Below, in pieces: positions 54,944 to 63,985 of a stretch of DNA of 64,000 nucleotides. The notes under the pieces were generated by a model. It searched no databases, was not told where the DNA came from, and saw only the letters and a list, made by a program, of their open reading frames with translations. The first letter of the stretch is position 1, and each line of letters starts with the position of its first letter. Location of the stretch: positions 99,889 to 163,888 of the forward strand of contig QHYH01000083.1 in assembly GCA_003223215.1 (NCBI GenBank), given 5' to 3'. A program made the translations under genes and the position numbers. Source of the stretch: Acidobacteriota bacterium (lineage in GTDB: Bacteria; Acidobacteriota; Terriglobia; Acidiferrales; UBA7541).

Positions 54944-55489
54944 TCAGGCGGCAAGCCATTGCTCGAAAAACGCAGACGCTTTCGCCCCTTCCATCCGCCG
55001 CCTTATGGCATCCATGACTCGACAGCGGACAGAACCACTGCGCTCATAGAAACCAAGCCAATAAGGCAGGTGGAGCTCGCAGGGGACTCGGGTGATCTCT
55101 ATCCGCGGATCACGCAACTTGAAGAACCCCTGCTGGAAGATCACACGCAAGACTTTGTCGCGCAGCAGCCCCGCCGCGCGCTCCTCGCTCAACGCCGCCC
55201 CGAGCAGATTGCGGCTAGGGCGAGTCAGGAGTTCCCCCTCGCCCGGGATTTGCGGGAATTCGAACAAGTCCAAAGAGCCGTCCACGGCATCCATGGCCAA
55301 CAGACGCGGCGGCATGGCCGTGCATTTGACGCAAAACAGGAAATAGGGCACGTAAACGTCCGCGATTCGCCGCAAAGGGCCGCTGCGGATTCGCCAATAG
55401 AGCGCGGAAGCCCCGGCCGAGGAAAAAGCGCGCAGGGCTTCTTCCTGAGTGACATTGGGCTGTAGGATCCGGATGGGGTTTGCACACAT
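54944..55489 (-). CDS. Hypothetical protein
   Basis: A 181-residue soluble protein starting at ATG 55489 (MCANPIRILQPNVTQEEAL); a start further upstream is possible. It begins with helical SAGASALYWRIRSG and contains VYVPYFLFCVKC, a Cys-x-x-Cys pair. Its stop lies just before the GH31 start and its start is within the tail of the symporter gene, so it forms part of the same minus-strand run. I do not recognise a family. Confidence 0.6.
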   Translation of the reverse strand: MCANPIRILQPNVTQEEALRAFSSAGASALYWRIRSGPLRRIADVYVPYFLFCVKCTAMPPRLLAMDAVDGSLDLFEFPQIPGEGELLTRPSRNLLGAALSEERAAGLLRDKVLRVIFQQGFFKLRDPRIEITRVPCELHLPYWLGFYERSGSVRCRVMDAIRRRMEGAKASAFFEQWLAA

Positions 55490-55509
55490 GGTGGTCCTAG
55501 CAACGGCTC

Positions 55510-57189
55510 CTAACGGAAGTAAATCCACAGACCGACGACGGTGCCGAGTAACAACAGGCTAAAGGCGATATTGATGCCATGCTCGAGCGGCGTTTCCTTC
55601 GCGGGCTTGCGCATCGGCGGGCTGCCCACGGCGACGGTCTCGATCTTATCGTCTACGGTTGCGAAGGTCAGACCGGCGAGCTTCTTGCGGTCGGGTGCAG
55701 GACGCAACAGGCTGACGCCAACGAGCACAACGGAGCAAACCACGAACATGAAGATGGCGTAGTGCAGGAAATTCATGTCAATGCACCAGCGCGCAATCCG
55801 AGATTCGAAACGATGAGCGCCGGCACGGTCAGCAAGTTCCAGGATGAAACGCGCGGCGCCCAAACCAAAACCGGAAAGCAAGGAGGTGATGGCGCCGGCA
55901 CCGTTTAGACGCGGCCATAGGATTCCCAGCACAAAACACGCCGCAATGGGCGGGCTGATGTACGCCTGAACGCTCTGCAAGTAAATGTAGAGCTGGCTGC
56001 TGATGTAATGAATGAACGGAACCCAGAGCAGGCCAAGCACGACCATAATGCCTGTGGCAATACGGCCGAAATTGACGAGCTCACGCTCTGAAACCTGAGG
56101 ACGGAGCTTCTTGTAGAAGTCCAGCGTGACAAGAGTGGAAGCAGAATTGAAAACGGAACTCATCGCACCCATGACCGCGGCGAGCAGTGCGGCCATGACC
56201 AGCCCGACCAGCCCGACGGGCAGGAGGTTAAGGACAAGCGTCGGATAGGCAAAATCAGGCGATTTCAACTGGTCGCGAAACAGCGCTTTGGCAATGATCC
56301 CGGGAAGGACGAGCATGAAGACCGGCAGGATTTTGAGGAAGCCAGCGAAAATCGTTCCCGCTTTCGCGTGGCCTTCATCGCGCGCGGAGAGCACGCGCTG
56401 GACGATGACCTGGTCGGTGCACCAATACCAAATGCCAAGGATCGGAGCGCCAAAGAAAATGCCGGTCCAGGGGAAGTTGGGATCCGAGGCGGGCTTGATC
56501 ATATGGAAGTAATCAGGCGGCACCATCGTGCGCAGGTGCGCCAGGCCGCCGACGCGTATTAGCCCGATGACCGTCAACGCGACCGCGCCGGTAATGAGAA
56601 TCAACGTCTGGACCGTGTCGGTGTAAATGACCGCCGCCAGTCCTCCCGCGACGGTATAGATGCCGGTAGCGATGACGAGAACGACGGCCGTCTCCCACAA
56701 TTTCCAACCTGCGACGCGTTCCAGGACGACGCTTGCAGCATAAAGCTGTACGGAAATTTTGGTAAAGATGTACGCGATAATGGACATGCCCGCGAGATAA
56801 ACGGCGGACTGGCGGTTGAAGCGGCGCTCTAAAAACTCCGGCATGGTGAAGACGTTGCTGCGCAGATAGAACGGCACGAACACCCAGCCGAGCATCAGCA
56901 GAATGAGGCATGCCAGCCACTCAAAATGGCCAACCGCAAGGCCGGAAGATGCGCCCGTGCCGGACAGTCCGATGAAATGCTCGGTGGAAATGTTCGAAAC
57001 GAACAAGGACGCGCCAATGAAGAACCAGCCTACATTGCGACCTGCAAGAAAATAGTCTTCCGAGGTCCGCTCGCGCCGCGCAAAATACATGCCAATGCCG
57101 AACACCAGCGCGAAATAAAACCCAATGATGACGATATCCGGAGTTGCCAGTGCCCGGTGACTACTCTCGACCAGTGAAGCGTAGAGCAT
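55510..57189 (-). CDS. Sodium:solute symporter (SSS/SGLT family)
   Basis: A 559-residue transporter with about 14 helices. Family features are SEDYFLAGRNVGWFFIGASL, FVSNISTEHFIGLSGTGAS, and SVFNSASTLVTLDFYKKLRP, where Ser-Thr residues form the Na2 site. It is closest to the SGLT-type sugar symporters. It heads the minus-strand run with the hypothetical protein and the GH31 alpha-glucosidase, so import of the released sugar with Na+ is likely. The sugar itself cannot be told. Confidence 0.9.
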   Translation of the reverse strand: MLYASLVESSHRALATPDIVIIGFYFALVFGIGMYFARRERTSEDYFLAGRNVGWFFIGASLFVSNISTEHFIGLSGTGASSGLAVGHFEWLACLILLMLGWVFVPFYLRSNVFTMPEFLERRFNRQSAVYLAGMSIIAYIFTKISVQLYAASVVLERVAGWKLWETAVVLVIATGIYTVAGGLAAVIYTDTVQTLILITGAVALTVIGLIRVGGLAHLRTMVPPDYFHMIKPASDPNFPWTGIFFGAPILGIWYWCTDQVIVQRVLSARDEGHAKAGTIFAGFLKILPVFMLVLPGIIAKALFRDQLKSPDFAYPTLVLNLLPVGLVGLVMAALLAAVMGAMSSVFNSASTLVTLDFYKKLRPQVSERELVNFGRIATGIMVVLGLLWVPFIHYISSQLYIYLQSVQAYISPPIAACFVLGILWPRLNGAGAITSLLSGFGLGAARFILELADRAGAHRFESRIARWCIDMNFLHYAIFMFVVCSVVLVGVSLLRPAPDRKKLAGLTFATVDDKIETVAVGSPPMRKPAKETPLEHGINIAFSLLLLGTVVGLWIYFR

Positions 57190-58050
57190 CTACTCCTCCT
57201 TCGTAGCGGAGCAACCATGCTCAAGCGGCGCGAAGAATTGTGAAGGCGAAGTCTATAACAGGCGCAGCAAAGCCTCAACGGTGTTTAGGGTGCCGCCGCA
57301 AGGAGAAGGAACTTTGGGCAACCTGCAGCAAGGCAGCCTCGTGACCCGCGTGGGAAGGCCAGACGTTAATCGATGGCCGAGCTCTCTGGTTGACAATCGG
57401 GTAAAGCCTTTAATCTCCATAGGGAGAATGTTGGGAAGCGCCACAAAGAGTCGCTGTCCATCACGCCCGATCATAAAACAGCGCGGTTAAACGCAGAAGG
57501 CGCGTTCTGACGGAACCCAAGGATAAAAAAAGGACAAGATCAGGAAAAACCCTGATTCCCTTATCCGGCTCAGTGTGATACTTTGTGCCCTCGGTTTAAA
57601 GAGCAAAAAGAAGTTTTGGTTTTGCCAGCGAGCATGATCTTCCCCGGCCCGCGGCACACCGCTCGTCTCCACTAGACGCGACAGTGCGGAAAAGGATGAT
57701 TCCGCACATTTTCTTCGACCTGCTTATCCTCATCCGAGCGGCGTTCGAATTAAAAGCTACGAGGCCCTTTTGTCGGTGCATCTCTCGTAAACTTTGTCCG
57801 ACAGCCTGTAAGAAGAGCGCCGACACTCCTTTGCCGATACTCCTACTGAATGACCCCACGAGAACCGGGCTTTTGCCAAATGCATTTGCCATGAAGGCGC
57901 TGAAACCCGAGATCTTGGAACCGCGGCGTGCCTTGAGGGGTCGCCGTGTTCGGGAGCTTTTCGAGGCCTAGGCGGCCCGAGGGCGTCCGCTTCTTGCGAC
58001 CCGGCGCCGCCTTCGGCGACGCCGAGAAATTCGGCGTATTGTCTCCATCG
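57190..58050 (+). other. 860-base region with no supported gene
   Basis: Short frames on both strands have no protein-like composition, start sites or domains. A small hairpin ATCAGG/CCTGAT (57539-57556) is followed on the minus strand, after seven bases, by a run of Ts and might end the transcript of the DUF1080-like gene, but the stem is short. Nothing else is recognisable. Confidence 0.5.
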
Positions 58051-59082
58051 CTACGGCCTGCGCGTTGCCGTCCACCGGCCATCGGCTTTGCCTTCTACCT
58101 TCACACGGCCGCCAGCGGATTCGCCATCAAACCAACCCGCGAGCGTGGCCACGGCGGGCGTTGTCGCATCTTTGCTGTCGGTTGGCCACTCTGCGTTGAA
58201 GCTAAGCTCAACATAACCGTTGCGCCACGTTCCTGTAACGGAGCGATTCTTACCTAGCTCACCGGACCAAGTTCCGGTGACTTTATTGGCATCGCGTGCG
58301 AGCTGGAGCGTACCGTCAAACGGCCCGGCATCGCTAGAACACTTCACTTGCCACGCGCCGGTGGCGTCCGAGCCATTCTTTACAGGCAGCGGAGTCGAGT
58401 TGCTGATGCGGAGATTGGAGAAGTACGCCTCCTCGCCCTGGTAACCCCACAGCGCGACGCCGCCGCGCAAATCCTCACCCTTCAGTCCATCCACGATGAG
58501 GTCGGGCTGCTCCGACCCGTTTAGATAGATCTTGGCTACGCGGCCCTTGACCTCAATCTTGACCTTCGTCCAAGTCTCTGTCTGCAACTCCGCGTGGGAC
58601 TCGTAAACCCAAGGCCATTCGCGGCGAAGTTTGTACCAGCCGAAGTCCGGCTCGGACGTGTATTGGACGACATGATTGCGCATGGCTTGATCCTCTGCGT
58701 GGGAGTTTCCCGGCCGCAGGTAGAAGAGTTCGTAGCGTGAAGCGTCTGGCCGCGCGCGGAAGGCGATGCCGACAAAGCCCGGCATTCGCACGCCCGGCGG
58801 AGTGGTAATTTTTAGGGCGATGTCGGCCTCGATGGTGCCATCCTGAAAGTCGCTTCCACGCAGGAGGGCGAAACCGTCTTTTGTCACGTCCTTTGTGAGG
58901 CGGACGGCCTTGCGTCCTTTGTATTCGACGGCTTCGGCTTTGACGTTGAGCAACACCAGATCCTGGGTGTCGCTCAGCGCGAACGTTTGATCGTTGGATT
59001 TGGCCGGGCTGAAGCCGGCGCACGCGACTACGATCGCGGCAGCCTGCAGTACTCGGTTCGCTAGCCATATGATTCGAGACAT
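58051..59082 (-). CDS. Secreted DUF1080-like (3-keto-disaccharide hydrolase fold) protein
   Basis: A 343-residue protein with a signal peptide (LANRVLQAAAIVVACAGFS). The first ~220 residues are a concanavalin-like jelly roll of the DUF1080/GH16-like type (FQDGTIEADIALKI, PGFVGIAFRARPDASRYELF, KGRVAKIYLNGSEQP). A small beta domain follows (about 240-340: GTLQLARDANKVTGTWSGEL). The ATG at 59082 follows AAGGGGGAA. DUF1080 proteins often act on polysaccharides; no catalytic residues are identified here. Confidence 0.75.
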   Translation of the reverse strand: MSRIIWLANRVLQAAAIVVACAGFSPAKSNDQTFALSDTQDLVLLNVKAEAVEYKGRKAVRLTKDVTKDGFALLRGSDFQDGTIEADIALKITTPPGVRMPGFVGIAFRARPDASRYELFYLRPGNSHAEDQAMRNHVVQYTSEPDFGWYKLRREWPWVYESHAELQTETWTKVKIEVKGRVAKIYLNGSEQPDLIVDGLKGEDLRGGVALWGYQGEEAYFSNLRISNSTPLPVKNGSDATGAWQVKCSSDAGPFDGTLQLARDANKVTGTWSGELGKNRSVTGTWRNGYVELSFNAEWPTDSKDATTPAVATLAGWFDGESAGGRVKVEGKADGRWTATRRP

Positions 59083-59205
59083 ATGCTTCCCCCTTCTCAA
59101 CGTAAAATGCGGAAGACATCGTTCCGCACACGTTGCTCTGCTTCCTTAGACGTCGACGAGGAACTTTGGCGTGCTGTGGTGACGCCAAACGCTTTGGCGG
59201 TAATT

Positions 59206-59370
59206 CGTGCCGAACGCGACCAGTGGATCGACACGCGCCGCCCCTCGAGTTGGAATCCAGCACGCCGTTGCTGCCGTCAACGTCAACAGCAACGTGGTAG
59301 CCGCAATGGCCGAGGGCTCGTAGGCCGAGACCCCGACGAGCTCATCGCTGGGGACTTTGAGTTTCAACAG
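59206..59370 (-). pseudogene. ADOP-type ABC permease, C-terminal fragment
   Basis: The minus strand encodes GVSAYEPSAIAATTLLLTLT, then AATACWIPTRGAARVDPLVA, which is the last transmembrane helix and closing A-x-VDP-x-VALR motif of the FtsX/MacB permeases common in Acidobacteria (ADOP family). Only about 50 residues remain, with no start and a divergent tail, so this is a remnant. The rest of the 59083-59720 gap has nothing recognisable. Confidence 0.65.
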
Positions 59371-59720
59371 TCGGTGTGGCTTGAGGCGAGCCGACGTTTG
59401 CACGTTATGTGAAGCGGCGCCGACAGTCTGTGCATCAGGGTCCGAAGCGTCTGCTAGGCTGATTTCATCATTGGATCACATGCTTTGGCGCAGGCTGATC
59501 GTTTTATGACGCTCGATCCGAAGCGGTATCAGCGGGATTTTCCAGAACTGAAGCGCATATAGTCTACCTTCCGTGACTTCGCCCGGTCGCCTACGTCAGA
59601 ATTTTGCGACTCATTGCAAAAACTTTCTTCCCAAAAATGTACGTGGCAAACCGCGGCTGGGAAGAACACCTCTCTTGGCCAAGGGCGCACTTGTTCTAGA
59701 ATTGGGTGGCGGAGAGAAGA

Positions 59721-61097
59721 ATGGCCAACGACGTTTCGATAAGGCGCTATTTGGCACTCGGGGGTCTTCTTCTCGAACTGGTTGTTTGTCCGACCCTACC
59801 GGGCCAGGCGACGAAATCTCCCTCCGCGATTTCCGTTCCAAGCGAAGTCACCTCGTGGTTTAAGAGCGCTGCAATACCTCTGGACAGCACGAGTCCCGAG
59901 AGCGGACTGGGCGACCTGCGCCGGATGGAGTCAACCATTGGGGATGCGCGCATCGTCGCCATGGGAGAGGAGACGCATGGCACTCGGGAATTCTTCCAAC
60001 TGAAGCACCGCATGCTGGAGTTTCTCGTCGAAAAAAAAGGCTTCACGGTTTTCGGAATGGAGGCGAACTGGCCGGAATCCTTGGCGATCAACGATTATGT
60101 GTTGAACGGTACCGGTGATGCTGAGGAGGCGCTTGACAGTTTCCATTTCTGGACTTGGAACACGGAAGAAGTGCTGAACATGATCCGCTGGATGCGCAAG
60201 TACAACCAAGATCCGAAGCACACGAACAAGGTAAAGTTTTTGGGGTTCGACATGCAGGTGGCGTACGTGGCAGTGAGAAATGCAGAGAGGTACCTGGAAA
60301 AGGTTGACCCCGGAGAAGCCAAAGTGGCCTCGAGGGTACTTGCTCCCTTGAGTGACGCTGAGCGGGAACGCGAATCTGCAGGAAGATCGAGGTACTTCTG
60401 GCAGAGAACCGAGCAGAGGATTGAATCCCTGTTGGCGTGGCTTGAGCACCGGAAGAAAGTATACGTGGAGGCATCCTCGCTGGAAGAGTGGACATTGGCT
60501 CGACACAATCTTGAGATCGTGCGACAGGCTGTGGAAATGCACTCAGTGGACCGGTCGGGCAATTTTTCGCCTCGCGATCAGGCAATGGCGGCGAACGTAA
60601 AATGGATTCTTGAGCAGGAGGGACCGGAGTCAAAAATCATGCTATGGGCACACAACGGACATGTGTCGACGGCGCCGCTCGGAGACGGCGAGTCCATGGG
60701 CGCGATCCTCCGGAAGACTTATGGAGAGAAAATGGTGGTGTGTGGATTTTCTTTTGACCAGGGTTCTTTTCAAGCGCTCCAGAGAGGCAAAGGATTGCAG
60801 CAATTCACGGTAGGTCCAGCAATTCCCGGTTCGCTGGATGCGGCCCTGGCAGCCGCGGGAATCCCCCTGTTTGCCGTTGATCTGCGCGGCGCGCCATCGA
60901 GTGGGGCGGTCGCACAGTGGTTGAATACTCCACAACCGATGAGAAGCATCGGGGCGATTTACAGTGGTGATACCCCCGACGCATATTTCGGTCTAGTGTC
61001 TCCGCACAGCTTTGACGTGATCTTTTTCGTCGAGCGGACAACGGCGGCGCACGAGAATCCAAAGCACTCGGAAATTGAACTTCGTGGAGGGCCGTGA
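59721..61097 (+). CDS. Erythromycin-esterase family protein
   Basis: A 458-residue exported protein of the erythromycin esterase (Ere) superfamily. A signal peptide precedes residue 30. The catalytic centre is recognisable: MGEETHGTREFFQLKHRM near residue 80, with the Glu and His of the active site, and KIMLWAHNGHVS near 310. The start ATG at 59721 has GGAG 10 bases upstream. Many members hydrolyse esters other than macrolides, so antibiotic resistance is not implied. It is isolated, flanked by non-coding DNA. Confidence 0.85.
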   Translation: MANDVSIRRYLALGGLLLELVVCPTLPGQATKSPSAISVPSEVTSWFKSAAIPLDSTSPESGLGDLRRMESTIGDARIVAMGEETHGTREFFQLKHRMLEFLVEKKGFTVFGMEANWPESLAINDYVLNGTGDAEEALDSFHFWTWNTEEVLNMIRWMRKYNQDPKHTNKVKFLGFDMQVAYVAVRNAERYLEKVDPGEAKVASRVLAPLSDAERERESAGRSRYFWQRTEQRIESLLAWLEHRKKVYVEASSLEEWTLARHNLEIVRQAVEMHSVDRSGNFSPRDQAMAANVKWILEQEGPESKIMLWAHNGHVSTAPLGDGESMGAILRKTYGEKMVVCGFSFDQGSFQALQRGKGLQQFTVGPAIPGSLDAALAAAGIPLFAVDLRGAPSSGAVAQWLNTPQPMRSIGAIYSGDTPDAYFGLVSPHSFDVIFFVERTTAAHENPKHSEIELRGGP

Positions 61098-61353
61098 TGG
61101 GAGAAAGGGAGCCCCGCTCATGGAGGACGACAACAGGCGAAACGCTTGGTGCTGAAATTGGCCTCGATGTTGCACCCAATGCACGCTGCTAAGGAAAGTG
61201 AGCGCATAGGATCTGCTTGGTGAGCCACAGAGTCTGAATCGGAAATCCAGACTGAGCTATAGAAGGCAAAAAGCAACATCTTCGGCTTGCTGCCGAATGT
61301 TAATCGGCCAGAATTCGCTTCGAAAAAATGTAAGTGATAGGAAAGAAACACGT

Positions 61354-61401
61354 TGGCTCCCCGGGCAAGATTCGAACCAACAATCCTTCGGTTAACAGCC
61401 G
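61354..61401 (-). tRNA. tRNA-Asn(GTT) 3' fragment (probable attachment-site scar)
   Basis: The minus strand reads CGGCTGTTAACCGAAGG (anticodon loop CTGTTAA with anticodon GTT), then a TTCGAAT T-loop and GGGGAGCCA at 61356-61354. The 5' half of the tRNA is absent: the bases upstream of the anticodon stem no longer match, and the T-stem is imperfect. Tyrosine-recombinase elements often carry the 3' part of the tRNA gene they enter, so this looks like one end of an integrated element. The sequence from 61098 to 61353 holds nothing else recognisable. Confidence 0.7.
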
Positions 61402-61451
61402 CGGGTGAAAATCATTAAGTCGTTGCTTTGGCGTCACATACAAAGTTCGGA

Positions 61452-61877
61452 TCACGTCGGAATTGGCCAACTGGCCAACCTACGTGGGACTATTTTCGGC
61501 TCCCTGCACATTTCCCGGCCATCAACACTGAACCCGCGTCGCTGATACCATGCGGATAGTTCTTCATAGTCGAGTCTGCCGCCGTGTGGGGGTTGGATGT
61601 CACCCCTGATTTCAACTCCGAACTCGTCGGCCAGCGTGCAGAACCAGTCCAGTGCCTTGCTGCCGTAGCCGTTGCCTTCCTGCGTGGACCAGATATTTTC
61701 AAGCCAGATGTAGCCATCTTTTCTTGCCACCCAACACCAAACGACTGGAACGTCTGAGACGCAGAACATGCTGCAAGCTCTGTCAGACGAGTGCGGCGCA
61801 GTTTGCCTCCAAAACTCGCGCATGAAACTCTTTAGGAGCTTGGGTGATCGGTTCAAGAATGGATTCTTCCTTGTCAA
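61452..61877 (-). CDS. GNAT-like acetyltransferase
   Basis: A 141-residue protein with the core of a GNAT fold: WLENIWSTQEGNGYGSKALDWF contains the acetyl-CoA-binding R/Q-x-x-G-x-G/A pattern in degenerate form, followed by LADEFGVEIRGDIQP and YQRRGF. Start TTG 61877 gives the full frame; an ATG at 61823 (MREFWRQTAP) is a good alternative. The gene next to it on the other strand is the SIR2-like gene, and both lie to the right of the tRNA-Asn scar. The acceptor substrate is unknown. Confidence 0.6.
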   Translation of the reverse strand: MTRKNPFLNRSPKLLKSFMREFWRQTAPHSSDRACSMFCVSDVPVVWCWVARKDGYIWLENIWSTQEGNGYGSKALDWFCTLADEFGVEIRGDIQPPHGGRLDYEELSAWYQRRGFSVDGREMCREPKIVPRRLASWPIPT

Positions 61878-61907
61878 TTGCCACTATTTTCTGATGCAAT
61901 TTATTCC

Positions 61908-62896
61908 ATGCCGAGCAAGACATTCGTACTTGGCGCTGGATTCTCCGCCGATGCCGGGTTCCCTCTTGTTCGCACGCTAAGTAACGACCTCGTTTCCTGG
62001 ATTGAGGCCGAACAACATCCCTCCGCGAAGCCTCATCTCACGCCCAATATCCACGGCTATCCTCAAGGGCAATTCTACGCGGGATGGGACACGGTTGATC
62101 CGGGACGTTCGATGGGGTTCGAGGAACTGATGATGGCAGTCCGCGACCAACTAGCAGCTACCTCTGACCAGGACCCCTGCTACAACTTTGAGCGCATTAT
62201 GCGGGATGCCTGCGGACGACTACTGTGGAACCGGCAACGCGCGCTTGGCCGCTTGCCTAGTTCCTACGAGAATTTTGCGTCTTGGTTTCACGAGCATCAT
62301 TTGTACGGACAGACAAACGCAGTTGTCTGCTTCAATTGGGACCTGCTGATTGAAAAGACGCTCACAGACGCGAAGGTTGGCTGGCTTTATACAGCACAGT
62401 CGCCTTGGGTTCCGATCTTGAAGCCCCACGGGTCAATCAATTGGAGCGACTATCCCGAAAGGGGACTTCGGGCAGAACGCGAATGGCAACGAATCTCACA
62501 GCAGAGTACCTGCCGCTATTTGTCTGATGATCCGTTCTCCGATCCGTTTGAGAATGGCGTAAACCAACGTCTGCGAAAGCTGTTTCTTCCCGGTGATCCA
62601 GAGGATCATGGTGGGGCGCGCTTGATTTGGGCTGAAGCCGAAACAGCAATACATGAGCGCGACATGGTTATGTTCATTGGTTATTCGCTACCCCCCGATA
62701 TGATTCGTTCTCGACTAAATTCTTCCAACGTGTGACTGCTGGCAAACAAATTGAAGTGTATGCACGCTCCGATGAAACTGTTAAACATTACCTTCAAATA
62801 TTAGGCCACATCTCGACGACTGAGGCGCTTGCGTTTGCCGAATGTCCGTATGCCCGACCGTTCGCGCATACCGCCAGCCACGTCGGAACGCGCTAA
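61908..62896 (+). pseudogene. SIR2-like NAD-binding protein, single homopolymer frameshift
   Basis: The open part has the SIR2-like features VLGAGFSADAGFPL (NAD loop), FNWDLLIEKTL, LKPHGSINWSD and MFIGYSLPPD. At a run of six Cs (near 62694) the frame changes; the homologous continuation DSFSTKFFQRVTAGKQIEVY, then ARSDETVKHYLQILG, is read one frame over to a stop at 62896. One extra C would restore a ~330-residue protein. This may be a sequencing error or a phase-variable or dead gene. Related SIR2-like proteins degrade NAD in anti-phage defence, but some have other roles. Confidence 0.65.
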
Positions 62897-62926
62897 ACAG
62901 TGTTGATGTTTTTATGAGGAGGTCCA

Positions 62927-62986
62927 ATGCCGCGACGCCGGCTGTTCGTTTTGGTAGGCGGTCTTCTGTTTTTCTGTGCGGTATAG
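62927..62986 (+). CDS. Small open frame with strong ribosome-binding site (19 residues)
   Basis: AGGAGG lies five bases before an ATG that encodes MPRRRLFVLVGGLLFFCAV and stops at TAG. It looks like a signal peptide alone, either a leader peptide or the start of a gene truncated by a stop (the frame past the TAG begins with Cys but soon stops again). No family is recognised. Confidence 0.35.
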   Translation: MPRRRLFVLVGGLLFFCAV

Positions 62987-63399
62987 TGCCTCGGACAGCA
63001 GTAAACGAGGCAATTGATTCAGAATGCAGCTTAGCCATTGGGCCTCGTGTAAGCGAGCTGATGGTTGGAGCCGCCTGGCTACCAACATCAGTCAACTCGC
63101 TTCACGCACTATCGAATCTCTAACTTGAGACTGGCCGAAAGTGCTGGTCCTCAGCGCGTTCGTGCGCCGTCATTCCCGGAGCCACCGGATGTAAAGGCCA
63201 GAGGAATCCACAAGGAAGCCCGTTCCAAAAATTTCAGGAAAGTGGGGCGGGATACTCGAACCTACGCTCAGCCGATTCACGAAGCTATGCACAGATGGAC
63301 TGCTGTCCGAAAATAACTTTGTTAGGTCCATTGTCCGAATGTGAAGACGCCGACGAATCGTCCCGTTAGGAGACGGCGCATGAAAGAAGTCACTGGCTT
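62987..63399 (+). other. Region with no supported gene
   Basis: About 410 bases between the small frame and the GGDEF gene. Frames on both strands lack protein-like composition, and no start or ribosome-binding site is convincing. A short tRNA-3'-end-like string at 63241-63270 is judged too imperfect to call. Confidence 0.5.
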
Positions 63400-63985
63400 T
63401 TAGCCGCGCGCTGCTAGGCTGACTGCGTTTTTCTTCTGCTTAGATTTATACATCTCTTCATCTGCGGCCTTTAGAATTTCCTCCGCCGAGCCATAGACCT
63501 TCTCTGCGGCAACAATCACTCCGATGCTCGCGGTCACTGGAACGGAGCCACCAACGTTCTGGAGTTCGATGGCTTTACGAATTCTCTCTGCCGTCGCCGC
63601 CGCTTCGGATTCATTGACGTTCGGCAGGACAACCATGAACTCGTCTCCGCTGGCGTAGCGGTATAGTCGGCCCTTGTGCAGCACGACAGACCCGATGATG
63701 CGCGCAACTTCCTCAAGACACTTGTCACCCGCATCGTGGCCCTTCGTGTCGTTTACGGTCTTAAAATTGTCCTGGTCGATGAAGATTACGCCTATTTGCC
63801 CAGGCAAAAGTAGCAAGCAGATTGAGGTCGGTCAGAAGGTCATCTTTCTTCGGCAGTTCTTTAAGAGCCGCGACCTCGGTAGCGGAGAAGGATTGTTGGC
63901 GCGGCGCTCCAAGGGCAACTCGTCTGCGCCAAACATTCCAGTCGCCGAGAACATCATCGTGGTAATGCGCTGCGGTTGATCGCAC
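63400..63985 (-). pseudogene. GGDEF domain protein, disrupted and running off the right edge
   Basis: The minus-strand frame from 63816 to 63400 carries a diguanylate cyclase core: IGVIFIDQDNFKTVNDTKG, RLYRYASGDEFMVVLP (SGDEF at the active site) and the C-terminal YKSKQKK. Upstream, AALKELPKKDDLLTDLNLL is in another frame (to 63985 and open to the window edge), so a frameshift near 63815 separates the N-terminal part. The usual ~35 residues between the LTDL motif and the DxDxF strand are also missing. SGDEF is often active, but here the domain is incomplete. Confidence 0.6.

Noticed and set aside
57539..57556. ATCAGG/CCTGAT hairpin near a T-run as a terminator
   Set aside because: The stem is only 6 bp, and the T-run starts seven bases after it on the minus strand, which is weak for an intrinsic terminator.
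59721..61097. Calling the Ere-family gene an antibiotic resistance gene
   Set aside because: The superfamily includes many esterases of unknown substrate, and no mobile or resistance context surrounds it.
63241..63270. tRNA 3'-end-like string (GGTTCGAGTATCCCGCCCCA on the minus strand)
   Set aside because: The T-stem does not pair and the acceptor stem has no partner; similarity is too short to claim a second tRNA fragment.
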